A DNA stretch of 64,000 nucleotides from Hyparrhenia diplandra (taxonomy: Eukaryota; Streptophyta; Magnoliopsida; Poales; Poaceae): assembly GCA_015847255.1 (NCBI GenBank), contig JADLZK010008545.1, positions 433,726-497,725 of the forward strand. Reading direction: 5' to 3'. The notes below the pieces were generated by a model. That model was not told the DNA's origin and made no database searches. It worked only from the letters and a program-made list of their open reading frames with translations. This document shows, one piece after another, positions 45,339 through 57,179 of this stretch. Both the position numbers and the translations under genes were made by a program. Positions within the stretch are counted from its first letter, which is position 1. Each line of letters begins with the position of its first letter.

Positions 45339-46729
45339 ATGGCGCGGCTCTTGGTTTTTGTTTGCTGCATTCTTGGTGTTAGCCGCCCCGCCGGTGTACG
45401 TCGTCGGGCAAGCAGGTTTCAGTTCATTCTCTTGTCGGTCGCTTGCTTTAATTCGCAGAGAGACACACCCTTACTACGTGTACTCTACGGACATGTATAT
45501 GTACATGTACATGTATATGAGTAATAAGCTCGATCGATCGTGTGTATGCGTTTTAATTTGCAGGCTTCCTGAGCATCGACTGCGGCCTGGATGCCAACTC
45601 GGGGGGCTACCCGGACACGATCAGAGGCATCGACTACGTCCCCGATGGCCCCTACGTGGACGCCGGCGAGAACCGCAAGGTAGCCCCCGACCACGAGGGC
45701 TCGTACCGCAACCGCAAGGCTCTTCAGACACTGAGGAGCTTCCCGTCCGCGCCCGGGCAGAGGAACTGCTACGCGCTGCCCACCGTGGCCAGGACGAAAT
45801 ACCTGGTGCGCCTGCGGGCGGAGTTCGCGTACGGCAACTACGACGGCGGCCAGAACAGCTCGTCGCTGCAGTTCGACCTGCACCTGGGGGCCAACTACTG
45901 GGCAACCGTCCAGCCGGATGCGACGATCAGCGTGACGTACGAGGCCATCTTCGTCGCTTGGGCAGGCAGCGCGCCGTGGTGCCTGGTGAACACCGGGCAC
46001 GGCACACCATTCGTGTCTGTCTTGGAGCTCCGGCCGCTCGGGGACGACCTCTACCCGCAGGTCGCGCCTGGGCTCATCCTGTCCATGTACAAACGACTAA
46101 ACATGGGGAAACCGCTTCATTTACACGGTATTTCCTTGCCCGTGTTTAATTTGCGTACAGTGCATATGTGAGCAGTGCCGATTTTTCTTAGTTCACTCCG
46201 TTCAAAAGATTTAAAAACCAACTGATCATCCGGCGGTGAAGGTATCCTGCCGATCCATTGGACCGTTTCTGGTGGGCGATGGAGACTGCTAGCCCACGGT
46301 GGGCGAACATAACGGCCCCAGGGCCCATTAAGGTGAACGACACGAGCCCCCAGCGCCGTCGGCGGTTCTCAAGACGGCCGTCGCGGCAGCAGGCAACGAC
46401 ACGTCGCTCACCGCCATAACGTGGCCAGATGACAGCAATTACTACTCGTGTGTGGTGCTCCTGCATTTCGCCGACTTCCAGAACAGCCAGCTTCGACAGT
46501 TCAATATCTACATCAATGGGGTTGATCCGTCGACACCGGAACTCAGGTTGTTCAGCCCCCGTACATGACTTCACACACAGTGTACACCCACAGTATAAGG
46601 CGGCCGACGGCAGGTACAACATCACTCTTGCTGCGACCAACACCTCCGTGCTCCCTCCGATGATCAACGCGCTGGAGATCTACTACGTCGTTCCATACAG
46701 GAGCCTGACGACACTGCTCCCGAGTGACT
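45339..46729 (+). pseudogene. Gene 3, 5' block: signal peptide and malectin-like ectodomain, frameshifted as read
   Basis: Exons are 45339-45415, 45564-46127 and 46242-46729, colinear with gene 2. One extra T (45355-45359) disrupts the signal peptide. One base is missing from each of four runs: G at 46105-46108, C at 46347-46351, C at 46556-46560 and C at 46587-46589. Correcting all five gives 1132 nt, exactly the gene 2 value. Gene 2 is intact at each of these five sites, and gene 3 is intact where gene 2 is broken. Every change is in a homopolymer, so assembly error is more likely than decay; the gene may well be whole. Confidence 0.75.
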
Positions 46730-46746
46730 GTAAGCACGCCCTCCTC

Positions 46747-46748
46747 AT

Positions 46749-46787
<39 letters not shown>

Positions 46788-46789
46788 TT
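46747..46789. repeat. ATTT microsatellite in the gene 3 intron
   Basis: About 10.75 units, three more than the gene 2 copy. Confidence 0.9.
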
Positions 46790-47240
46790 CGGATAGTCTA
46801 ACATTTTATTTTTCAACATTGGATGCGTTACTATATATAGCTATGTAAGGTAAAGCCAATGTTTAATCATAGCCCATAGCAACGTAGACCCACACGTAAT
46901 ATATTACATTCATTGGATGTCTAAGAAAGTGTAGTACTGCTTTCATGTTGACATGAGGCTCTCTCGTATAATATTTTTGGCCCACATGCTATGTCAGTAG
47001 GGGAGATTCAACTCCCTCTTGATTTATGCTCAAAAAAAAAAAAAACTGCCTCGTGATTTGAGGGAAGAGGGAAATATCAGTGGTAGAAAAATGAAAGGTA
47101 TTAGAGCTACTGCTGGAGGTAGAAAAAACATAATCACCATTAATAGTTATTGCTTCTTTAATCTTTCACTATAGTGTATTTCTACAAAATTTAGAACAAA
47201 ATAAGAATATAAAACAAGTGTCCATAAACTTTTGGTGGTG
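46790..47240. other. Gene 3 intron, part 1
   Basis: It matches the gene 2 intron on both sides of the hAT-like element. It contains an A run near 47032 with a few extra bases not present in gene 2. No gene is seen. Confidence 0.6.
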
Positions 47241-48538
47241 CACTAGTACCTAAATTATTTTTTCGTGACGGGCGATATTGATTTTGCGTGGCGGGCACTC
47301 GTAGCCCGCCACTAATGAAAGGTCACGGTTAATCGTGTCTTTGCATGGCGGGCTACAGTGCGGAGTCACGGTAAAAGCGAATATCCGTGGCGGGCAGATT
47401 AGGATGCCCCGCCACGTTATGGTTCGAAAAAAAATAAAAAAATAAAAAATAAAAAAAACTGTCCAGGCCCTGCTGAGCCCATCGCCCAGAGCCAGCGGGG
47501 CCATCCGGCTGCCACGAGCCCCGGAGCCCAGGCGAGCCCGGGGCCATCCGGCCGCCGCCAAGGCCAAAAGTCTGCAGCAGCTAGGGTTTTCGGCCGCCTT
47601 GCGTGTTTGCCGTGAGCGAGTCCGGCCGCCACAGCGCTCATGCGGCGGCGGATCGGCCGCCCAGCGCTTCGGTCGTCGATCCGTCGTCGATCCGCGCCGA
47701 CGCCTTGGCATTGACGGATCCGCCACCGGGGACGCCCTGATCCGCCCGCGATCGCCCGGATCGAGGGAGAAAGGTGCCGGCCGCTTGGAGATGGAGGCAG
47801 CGGGATCTGCGTCCGCGGCGGATCCGCCGCTGGAAGAGCTTCAGCGCGGGGCGGATCCGGCCGAAGAAGAGGGACCCCAGAACCGCTTGGAGATGGAGGC
47901 CGCTAGGGATGTCGATCCTTGGCGGGATCCGCCAGCCGGTGGCCACGGGAGCTCAGCGCCCGCCGATGGCCGCCCGGGAGCTCGCCGACGCCGGTGTCGG
48001 CCTTGGCCGCCTGCCACGCCATGGACTCAGAGGGCCGCGACGCTGGGCCGCCTTGAAGTGCGGACGGGGGAGCGGGGCGAGATGGACCTCGCGGGGACGC
48101 GTGACCGACAGAGAGGAGGCGAGAGGGTTGGGGAGCGGGGATCGGGACGAGAGGGTTGGGTCTCGGGTGATGACAGAGGGAGGCGAGTGATTGGGTGGGA
48201 AACCCTAGAAACTTGTATTTATATCCGGTGATGGATATCGGGCCTTCGGGGGCTATTGGGCTGCTCCTTTTGCGTGGCGGGCCTTTTAAGATGCCCGCCA
48301 CGGGAAAGTTTTTTGCGTGGCGGGCGGCAGCGCGCCCGCCACGCAAAATATTTATTTTGGCGTGGCGTGCGTGTTAAGCTGCCCGCCAAAAAAAAAATCT
48401 TTCCCGTGACGGGCAAAAAAACGCCCGCCACGTAAAAAAATCTTTGGGCGTGGCGGGGTATTTTCCGTGACGGACAAAAAAGTGCTCCGCCACGGAAAAG
48501 ATTTTGCAAGTGCTCGCAAAATCATTTTGTTACTAGTG
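47241..48538. mobile_element. Non-autonomous CACTA transposon, 1.3 kb
   Basis: Ends CACTAGTA and TACTAGTG form the CACTA inverted termini. The 3-bp duplication GTG flanks it (47238-47240 and 48539-48541), and gene 2 shows the empty site (about 24776-24790). Both subterminal regions are packed with direct and inverted copies of CGTGGCGGGC, the kind of repeat a CACTA transposase binds. No transposase is encoded; the middle (47455-48230) is a GC-rich foreign-looking insert. Confidence 0.9.
47985..48223 (-). pseudogene. Promoter and first-exon-like segment captured by the CACTA element
   Basis: Read on the minus strand: TATAAATA (48223-48216), then a telo-box-type CTAGGGTTTC (48207-48198), a pyrimidine- and GC-rich leader, and an ATG at 48024 starting MAWQAAKADTGVG. 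The layout is that of a plant promoter, leader and first exon. The gene of origin is not recognised, and the frame soon ends. Inference. Confidence 0.4.
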
Positions 48539-48541
48539 GTG

Positions 48542-49796
48542 TTTCGAGAAACGGGGGGGAGGGGGTCCTAAGAAACCGACTAGTGAAGAATTGTTGCATG
48601 TTCCCCAACCGGAAGGTGTGCGAGAAAAGGACACAATAGATTTGGCCTGTTTTCAGCACGGATGCCCTACGTCCAGCAGCTTTGACCTATCTTGTATTAT
48701 CCCGCACGGAAGATGCTTATAGTAGGGGTTTACAAACATGTGAGAGAGGAACTTGAGCTCCAAGTCTCGTGGTGGTGGTGGTGATTGAGCGTGGTGCCAA
48801 TATCGTGGTGGAGAAGATGAACAAGGCTAGGGTTTGCGTGTGCTTGTTCGCCCCTCTGGGAAGGCCCCGGTCACCCTTTTATAGTCGAAGGAGAGGACGC
48901 AGGTTACATCAGAGGCATTTTGTTTATTCTAGGAGGTACGTCCGAGGATGGTTCGCCCGAGGGTACACCGGGTGTGTGGTCATTTGTCTTGGCGGGGTCG
49001 TCATCCTTGCAGCTTTGACTTCGGGGGGATGGCCGAGGCTCAAAGCGTCCTTCCAAGACCCGCACAATGTGGCTTGGGGCCCCACGTCGTCCTCGCTCCG
49101 CCCGCGTCGAGACCTGAAATCATGGGGCTTAGATGGGACGGGTCGGTGCCGTCACGTCCAACAACCGAAACAATTGTAGTGATGATGAAAATTGCGTAAG
49201 GGGCTTGCCCACTCCGTCCTGGTGTTAGTAAAGCACGGGCCGACAATGATCATGTCAAAGTTAGGCGATCAAAGTCAGCGACGGGATTCGCGGGTGCATC
49301 ATGGCGCAATAAATGCCCCCCCGCCCATCCCGAGTTGGTGCGGAGGACTGGCGTTCCTCGAGACCGTTTCTTCCTTAGGTTAGAAGCAAGTTGAGGCTCG
49401 CGCTACTGCGGTCGTGCCAAGTCACTACTGCGGTCGCGGTCAGGCTCGGGTGAGGCCGAAGTTTCGCCCGAGGTCTAGTCCTATGCCGAGGCTCTCCCCT
49501 ACCGCTCTCAAGGCTTGTGCGGGTGCCGTTCAAGGGCAGCGAGGCCCTACTTCCTGCGCTAGAAGCCGATGACGTACTCAGGAGCTGTGCTTAAGGCGAC
49601 CCCCATTGCCAGTGTTTTGGTTAGCCTGGCTTAGGGCTACTAATCGGGTGCCCATAATTATGGGCACCAACACGCTTTTCCTTTATCAGACACTATTATC
49701 GACACACAAGTGATTGATAATGGAAAGCATTTAATGTAAAACTAGTTTATGTATCTTAGAATTCCTTATATTTGAGCATAGTAAAAAGTCTACTTA
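48542..49796. other. Gene 3 intron, part 2: antisense LTR relic and unassigned DNA
   Basis: 48542-49610 is the copy of the antisense LTR relic described at 24780-25840, with the same landmarks. 49610-49796 has no counterpart in gene 2 and no recognisable content. Confidence 0.5.
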
Positions 49797-50158
49797 GAGC
49801 AAGACCAATAAGTTTGGCTAAGCCAAGCCACGCAACTAGCAGACAAGCTTAATTAATAGCCGACCTATATAATAAGCTAGTCTCTTCTCTATTATGAATA
49901 ATATTTTTTATATATAGGAGCCACTTTATCTTCACTTGGTTGCTCCAAACAACTTCTCACCCATGCAACCTACCATCTCGTGGACTTTCGTGAGGGAGGA
50001 TGCGGTTGTGGCGGGATCCACAGCATAGGCAAGTGTGCAAGCGCTCGGCGCTACATGCGACGTCAAGTTGAGCCTTACCTTTTCTTTCTCGTCCAACTAG
50101 GATTAAAGTGACATGTCTTGGCTATAAGCCAAGTCACGTGGCCTTATTTTCCCTGCTC
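49797..50158. mobile_element. MITE with TTA target duplication
   Basis: Imperfect inverted termini GAGCAAGACCAATAAG and, at the right, the complement of GAGCAGGGAAAATAAG. TTA flanks both ends (49794-49796 and 50159-50161), as for PIF/Harbinger-type MITEs. No coding capacity. The gene 2 intron lacks this region. Confidence 0.6.
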
Positions 50159-50184
50159 TTAACCCCCACCTATATATAAAAGAG

Positions 50185-51045
50185 TGGTCTACTTCACCCC
50201 TCAACAATGAAAGCGGTCTAATCCCCTAAACTTTACAAAACCTTCTATTTTACTTCCCGGTGGTTTTGCTATAGTAGCGGAGTATCGGCTACAACGACGG
50301 TGGGTTTGCTACGGTGCAAGTGGTTTTATTTTTTCCCTTTTTTATTTATTTTCCTAGAGTCTTTGAAAAATCATAATAACTATAAAAAGTCATAAAATGA
50401 AAAAATCCAATTTTGTTGGACTTCACGTGAGTAGTTCTATGCGGTGAACATTTAATATGGTATGCTTTATAAAAAAAAAACTTTGCTTTACATTAATAGG
50501 AAAAATCCAATTTTATCAGTAATTAATTGAAATAATTCATAACCGCAGCTTCTATGGTCCATTTGTGGCGAAATGTTTATGGTAGGCTAATTATCGTATG
50601 CTTGAACTGTAGTAAAAGTTCGTACTCATTCAACCATGTATAAGTTAGTTATAGATAAATTCCAATAAATTACAAACAAAATTAGATTTTCTAATTAATC
50701 TAAAACTACAACAAAAACTTTGTACTAAATCATACTAAATTATATTATATGTTCACTATGTACATCTACTTATGTGGAGTCCGTCAAAATTGGTTTTTTG
50801 TTTAATAATTTTTCTATGATTTACTATGATTTTTTAAAAATTTAGCGAAAAATAAGAAAGGAGACAAAACCACCCATAATGTAGCAAACCTGCCGACACT
50901 GTAACAAAACATTACTATAGCAAAACCACAGTTGGAAACCGTCTTGGGGTAAAATAGACGGTTTTGTAAAATTGAGGGGTAAATTAGAGCATTCATAGTT
51001 TGGGGTGATAGACCAGGTTAGGGAGTTAAATAGAGGTTTTCTAGT
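50185..51045. repeat. Long imperfect inverted repeat (foldback-like)
   Basis: The left arm (50185-50470) and the right arm (about 50760-51045) are diverged reverse complements; both contain GGTCTA, ACAAAACC, TCTATTTTAC and GGTTTTGCTATAGTA in the same order. The centre is AT-rich. It could be a long-terminal-repeat Mutator-like element or a foldback element; no transposase or clear target duplication is seen. Confidence 0.5.
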
Positions 51046-51818
51046 TTTTGGATGCTTCAATATAATAGAGGATGGAGAGAATAATATGATAGGTTTTTTA
51101 GATTACACGGTACAACGCATATGCTCAACACACTTGCATATCACCCCTACGAACACATGTACGCAAACCCTACCCATATGAGCATCTTCGAAGGATTGAG
51201 CCGGCAAATTGACGGGGACGTCGTCTACCACTTAATGCATAGCGATGAAAATTTCTAAAATAAATTCAGGATAAAGTGTCGCACCCAGAATTTAAACCAC
51301 GGGTGGGAGCGTTCAACCAGTTGCCTTTGCCATAGAGAGGTACTGAAAAACTGTTTATGCTCTCAAATGCGGCTTCCCAGATCCCTGCCTCCACATATGC
51401 GGCAGCCACCAAAGCACGCTCGACCGACCACCAGGAGTGGCGATCGCAGTTGCGCTATAAGCATCCTTGCCCCGCTCCCTTGGTCTTGACCATATCTATC
51501 TACGGAGTATCACAAGCAACGGCGCCTCGGCAAAGCAATTATCTAGCGGAAGTCTTTTCTAAAAGTTATTTTCTATCTATCCGATCGCAACGCCCACGGG
51601 CCACGGCCAACCTGATGTGCCATACCTTGCGCCGTCCACTCCTGTGCCCAACGTGCTCGATTAAATGTCTCTTGAGGTTATGGGCCATTGCACTGAACCG
51701 GGTCTGACGGATCAAGTCAGGATATGTATTAAAATGGTTTCTGAAGTTAAGTCATGTATATCTGGATGAACACCGACTTGCCAAACATAGTGATGACCTT
51801 TTTTTTTTTGCATACTAG
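51046..51818. other. Gene 3 intron, last part
   Basis: It matches 26220-26468 joined to 37200-37756 of gene 2, which confirms the copia insertion point. No gene. Confidence 0.6.
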
Positions 51819-52139
51819 TTGATGCCATCATGGCTATCAAAAAGGAGTACGAAGTGAAGAAAAACTGGATGGGTGATCCATGTTTCCCAGCCGAAAATAC
51901 TTGGGATGGCGTGAGATGTGGCAATACAATTGGTAACACTACGAGGATAACATCATTGTGAGTATCTAGAACATTGTTTAAAAAATTCTACACCGTGATA
52001 TATTAATTGTGTTCGTATATGATCAGTGCATTTCATTTATGTTGAAAAATTGGGATTTCTCATGCAGAAACCTATCCAGCAGCAATTTGCATGGCGTGGT
52101 ATCTAAGAATTTTGCGCTGCTCACCGCACTCCAGAATTT
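51819..52139 (+). CDS. Gene 3, LRR N-terminal and first LRR exon; rest beyond the gypsy insertion
   Basis: Exons 51819-51957 (139 nt) and 52068-52139 (72 nt) have the same lengths and phases as in genes 1 and 2 and are open. They encode DAIMAIKKEYEVKKNWMGDP and an LRR with NLHGVVSKNFALLTALQNL. The next intron begins at 52140 and is interrupted at 52564. The remaining LRR, membrane and kinase exons should lie beyond the right edge of the window. Whether the gene can still be spliced across an insertion of more than 11 kb is unknown. Confidence 0.85.
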
Positions 52140-52563
52140 GTAAGTGCTATCTAACAGACTAAGGTCCTCTGCTTTCATTATTTATTTACTTATGTGCCCG
52201 GAGTACACGTTCCATGAGATCATGATTGACGTTTACAGTCTGCTACCTGTGATCAAGATATGTTAGACCCAACATGTTAGTTTTATTGGATCAGTCTAGA
52301 CATTTGTTCTAATAAATGCAGATTACAGTTACATGCCTCAGGCCTCTGTAAAGTAACAATGCCATACACCACTCTCCCTTAGTTTGGTGCATATATGTTA
52401 GGATGTTTTGTTCGCTTTCTAAAATATGCAGTTAGCATAGAATGTATGAGGCTGTTTTAGGAGAGCCGCTTCTCTGTTTTAGGAAAGCATGCATGTGTTG
52501 GTGGGCATGGTGCAATTAGAAAATCTGTTGATGGGCCACAGCATATATACTCGTCAGGATCAT
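52140..52563. other. Gene 3 intron before the gypsy element
   Basis: It matches 38078-38495 of gene 2. The break falls after GTCAGGATCAT, so the expected target duplication is ATCAT (52559-52563). Confidence 0.75.
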
Positions 52564-53887
52564 TGTCGGGACCTAAATATTGGGTCGAGACATTCTCCAA
52601 ATATAGGAATCTGTCACACCCGTCGGGGGCCCGGTAGAAACCTGGCCCCGCTATAATCCCATTTCGGGAGGACGGCCCGTAAGACGCGATGGACCAGGCC
52701 AAAGAGCCACGACAAATGTCTGAAGACGGAGCCGGCCCACGAGCGGCCCACCAGAATCACCCTGACGAAAGACGTTAACCAGGAGCACGTCACGCTCCAG
52801 AAGGACAAGGTCAATGACCTCTACAAGGCGGCAATTATGACGAACCACGTCATCAACAGCTGAACCAAGGCTCGGACTCAACTCATATTTTCCGTCTCCC
52901 CCGGGGTGGCCTAGCTCACCGGCCCCGGGCGCATGGTTCCGCCGCCCGAAGGTGGCCTAGCTCACCACCATCGGGCGCAAAATCTCCGCCGCCCGAGGGA
53001 GACCCACGCTCTCCATCCTCGGGCGACGGGCCTACCAACTCACCCCAGGTCACCGACCCCCGGGCATAGGAGGTGCCGTCACGGAGGAAGGGAAACAAGC
53101 GCATTTAATGCTTGCACGACGGCAGCGAGGGCGCGCCATCGATTACGCTTGATCCAAATCGACCGCGGATCACTTCCCAAATCCGGCCCGACGGGACACA
53201 AAATTTGAGCCGTGGACGCAATACGCCGCCCAAAGACGGGAAACCAGGGGTGACCTTTGTTCATTTCGAGAATCACAGCCAAGGTGCCACGTTGGGCCGG
53301 ACCCACCGGGCACGTGACACGCCACCACCACGCCCAGGGCGGCCGGCCGCCATGCAATGCGCGGAGGCCTCCACGGACCCACCGGGACCGTGCCAGAAGC
53401 GGCACGTCCACCATCGGATCAGGACGCGCGTGTCTTCATCAAACGGCTCCCCAAGCCAACCATCCCTCGGCCGCGCACATGCAACCGGTGCGGCCTCGGG
53501 AATTAGCCACAGGCAACCACCTATGTAAAGCGTTACTCCCCTTTTTCTTGCTATAAAAGGGGGAGTAATGCCCCATGGGGGGATCGGCGAATCGATCAAT
53601 CAGTTCCCAGAGCAACCAACCACCACCACCACTTCCACGATCGTGGGGCTTGAGACCGCGTCTCTCCCTCACGGCGGCCTCAGACCCCCTGCCGGGCTCA
53701 CCCTTTGGCTTGAGGTAACACGAGCAGGACACACCCCCCGCTGGGCGTAGGGCCCGTTGGCCTGAACCGGGATAAACGCGTCCCCATGTCCATCTTGCGC
53801 TACGCCCATCGAGGGAGGAGGCACACGGCCTATAAATTCTTTATTGCCGGCACCCGGAGGCACCCGCCGTTCCTCGAAACGCCGACG
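52564..53887 (+). repeat. Retand-like 5' LTR
   Basis: It begins TGTCGGGACC and ends near AACGCCGACG. TATAAAAG at 53552-53559 marks the promoter. Direct repeats with GGCCTAGCTCACC occur at 52908-52980. The following GTTGGCGGCGCGCC (53888 on) is the primer-site region. Confidence 0.85.
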
Positions 53888-55550
53888 GTTGGCGGCGCGC
53901 CGGGGGAGCGCTGTGTGCATTCGCATCTCCGCCAGCCCTCATGGCGTTTCCACCCTCGTTTCCACCCCCTTTCGCCACGGAGTGCGAGCTCCCGCGCTTG
54001 AACACCTTTGTTCTTCGAACGCTGGCTTTCGTCACACTCGGCCACGGCTACGAGATGATCCTTTTTCCGCCGACATGCCGGGCGGAAGGACGCGGCGCTC
54101 CCTCGGGCGTGCCCATCATCACGGCCACCGAGCAAGGCGGGCAAAGGCGGACCCATTTGCGGCGCAAGGCGCACTCAAGCAACGGATTCCGGATCCGACG
54201 ACGCACCCCGGTGCCGACTCGCTAAGAACTCCTATGAACCCTAGGCGCCGGAAGATCCATACCCGACGGTTACCCAGCGGCAGTGGCATCCAAACCCTAA
54301 CCCGTCGGAGAAGCGCGCCTCCGTAGTACCGGGAGGGAATCCCCGTGGTCCTCGCCGGCGGGAGACTCCCCCGGGCCTTCGCAAGAAGGGCGCTGAGAGA
54401 CCTCCCCCCAAGGGAGCGCTACCCCCACGGACCACACATGGAAGAGCGCTCCACAGCGGATGCCGCAGATCCCGCCCCCGCCACCACGCCCCTGCACGCT
54501 GGGGCTTGGTCCCGGAGCCGGAGGACTCGCTGTACCGCCCGAGAACCGAAACTTCCTCCGAGCATTCGCGCCCCCGAACCGACGACGAGGACGAATACTA
54601 TGACCCCACGCGGGAATGCTTCAACGCTGATCGCGGAGCAAGATGGCCTACCACCGACATCTCCGACGAAGAAGCCGGATGTGCCGCCGGCGACGGCCTA
54701 ACAAGGGCGCCGCGCCTCCCGCCCCCTCGCCCAGCCGTGGTAGCGCGCGGGCCTTGCCGCCGTGAACGCGCAACTTCGTAACCCGCAGGATGTGATCCGT
54801 GGCGAGACCGCGCGCTGAATCGCGGCAAATAGAGCAAAACATCCGGCGAGCAAGCCTCGCGCTGACAAGCCCCGAGAGCACCTCCCGCCGTGGGCAATGA
54901 TGGACGCGATAGATCCAACGGGTGCCCCCACTTCCCAACATGGCGGCCCCGCTCAACAGGCCAGCCTCAACAGCGGCGGCGGCCATGCCGGTACGTGAGA
55001 TGCCCGAGCCCTCGACCGCCGAGGGTAGGCGCATTCGGAAGGCCTTCGACAACTCGACAAAGCAATTGTTCAGCGGTAGAGAGCTTCGCCTCCCGAGATC
55101 GGGCCGTGACGCCGCGGGCGACGGTAGGAGTCCCGCGAAGTCGGGCAGGGCTCGCGCAACCCGAAACATAGCCGAGCCTCGGCTGCTCACCTGTCAGAAC
55201 GCCGGCGACAACCGCCGCATAGCGCCCGATGGGAGTGCATAGAAGACCCCCACCATGATCAGAAGGGGGCGGCCATCCCTCAGTGGACGAACTTGAACGA
55301 TGTGAGCTCGCGTGAAGGCGGCATACCTCGGGGGCACCGCCGGGCGAGACGCGCAACACGCCCAGAAAACCGAGGGTACTCCCCCGAACCTCCCAAAGCC
55401 ACAAGCCTTCACAAGGGACATCGGGAGAGCTCCACTCCCGCGCGCTTCAGGCCTCCCGGCCACGGGAGAAGTACTCGGGAGAACCACGACCCGAGGTATG
55501 GTCTGGGCGACTATCTACCGGGCATGCCGTTCATAGGGCACTCGATGACA
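53888..55550 (+). other. Retand-like leader and 5' part of gag, unresolved
   Basis: GC-rich sequence with overlapping open frames on both strands. I recognise no domain before about 55560. It probably contains the untranslated leader and the variable N-terminal part of gag. Confidence 0.5.
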
Positions 55551-55552
55551 AG

Positions 55553-57106
55553 GTGATAATCGAAACCCGCCCCCTGTACTCTCGGAATCAGCTAGGGCTG
55601 GTTGGAACATCCCCCGCCGGACCTCATAGCAAACTGGGCAGACCTGGTGAGAACCTTCAAGGGCAATTTCCGGGGCACATACCGCGCGCCCCGGTAACTC
55701 CGGGATCTCCGCTCGCGCCAAAAGCCCGACGAAACCTGCTTAGCGATTACATTCGACGCTTCTCCAAGCAACGGACCGAGCTCCCCAATGTGACGGACTC
55801 GGACGTCATAGGGGCCTTCTTGGCCGGCACCAGCTGCCGAGACCTTGTGAAGAAGTTGGGGCACCGGACTCCTACCGGCAAAACGAGCCGATGGACATCG
55901 CCACCAAGTTCGCAAGCGGAGAGGGAATTTGTCGAGCCCCTGTTCAATCGGGGGCTCGGGCAAGGGAAAGCGCAAGGAAGAGGAGCCCGAGGGGTCCCAA
56001 CCTCAGGAGAACAAGAAAAAGAAGAAGAAAGACAAGAGCCGCAAGGGCAAGGGCCATGCCGCCCAAGCGGACGATGAAGACATGGTGGCTGCGGTCGACC
56101 GCAAGGGGCCCCGGCCCCCGCCGCAGGAAACCTTTGACAACATGCTCAAGAAGCCGTGCCAGAATCACAGCTACCCCGTCAAGCATACCCTCGAGGAGTG
56201 CAAGACGGTGCGCAAGCACTTCGCCAAACTCAAGGCTATCCCCGAGGAGCAAGAAGAAGAAGCGCCCGAGGGCAGTCCCGAGGGCAACAAGGGATTCCCG
56301 AAGGTGAACAATTGCTTCATGATCTTCGGCGGCAACACCAGCAACATGACGGTGCGGCAGCGCAAGAAAGAGCGACGCGAGGTGTACGCGACCGAGCCGG
56401 CGATCCCGAAGCTGCGCAAGTGGTCAGACCAAGCCATCACCTTCGACCAGTCGGATCACCCTCGGCACATCCCGAACCCGGGGGCTTATCCGCTGGTAGT
56501 GGATCCCGTCATCGCCAACACCCGGCTCACCAAGGTCCTCATGGATGGGGGAAGCAGCCTCAACCTCATCTACGAGGAGACGCTCGACCTCCTCGGGGTG
56601 GACAAGTCCAAGATCCGTCGGGTGGGCGGCATTCAATGGCGTTGTCCCCGGCAAGCAACTCAAGCCCCTCGGGCGGTCGACCTCCCGATGCCGGGGACCC
56701 CTCGAACTTCAGACAAGAGACCCTCACATTCGAGATCCTCGGGGTCCGGGGTACCTACCACGCACTCCTCGGGCGGCCTTGCTACGCCAAGTTCATGGCC
56801 GTCCCAAATTATACCTACCTCAAGCTCAAAATGCCGGGGCCGAAGGGTGTCATCACCACCGGCCCCTCGCATCACCATGCATATGAGTGCGATGTGGAGA
56901 GCGTGGAGTACGCCGAGGCACTCGCCATTGCCGAGGCACTCATCGCTGATGCCAAGAAGAGCTTCGACAAGATCACGATGGAGCGTGAGGCCAAGCGCCA
57001 CGCTGGGAGCTTCGAACCCTCCTCGGGCACCAAGAAGATCCCGCTCAATCCCGAGCACCCTAATGAGAAGCTCACGACCATCGCCTCGGAGCCGAGTCCC
57101 AAATAG
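55553..57106 (+). pseudogene. Retand-like gag and protease
   Basis: The gag core has LSDYIRRFSKQRTELPN and VTDSDVIGAFLAGTSCRDL (55737-55850), a strong Tat-lineage signature. A Lys-rich tail follows (55985-56060), then KHTLEECKTVRKHFAKL. The aspartic protease is seen as LMDGGSSLNLIYEETLDLLG (56539-56600), with DGGSS in place of DTGSS. Frame changes occur near 55880-55930 and 56630. Confidence 0.85.
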
Positions 57107-57179
57107 GAAGCAATTGCTCGCCGACTTCCTCCGTGCAAACGCCAAGACGTTTGCATGGGGACCCTGACATGCCGGCACA

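Noticed and set aside
47599..48231. Plus-strand open frame of 210 codons in the CACTA element
   Set aside because: Very GC-rich, no domain, and the promoter-like signals point the other way; open frames are expected by chance here.
54000..55500. Possible host gene before the gypsy gag
   Set aside because: Frames shift on both strands, no domain is recognised, and the position fits the leader and variable gag start of the element.
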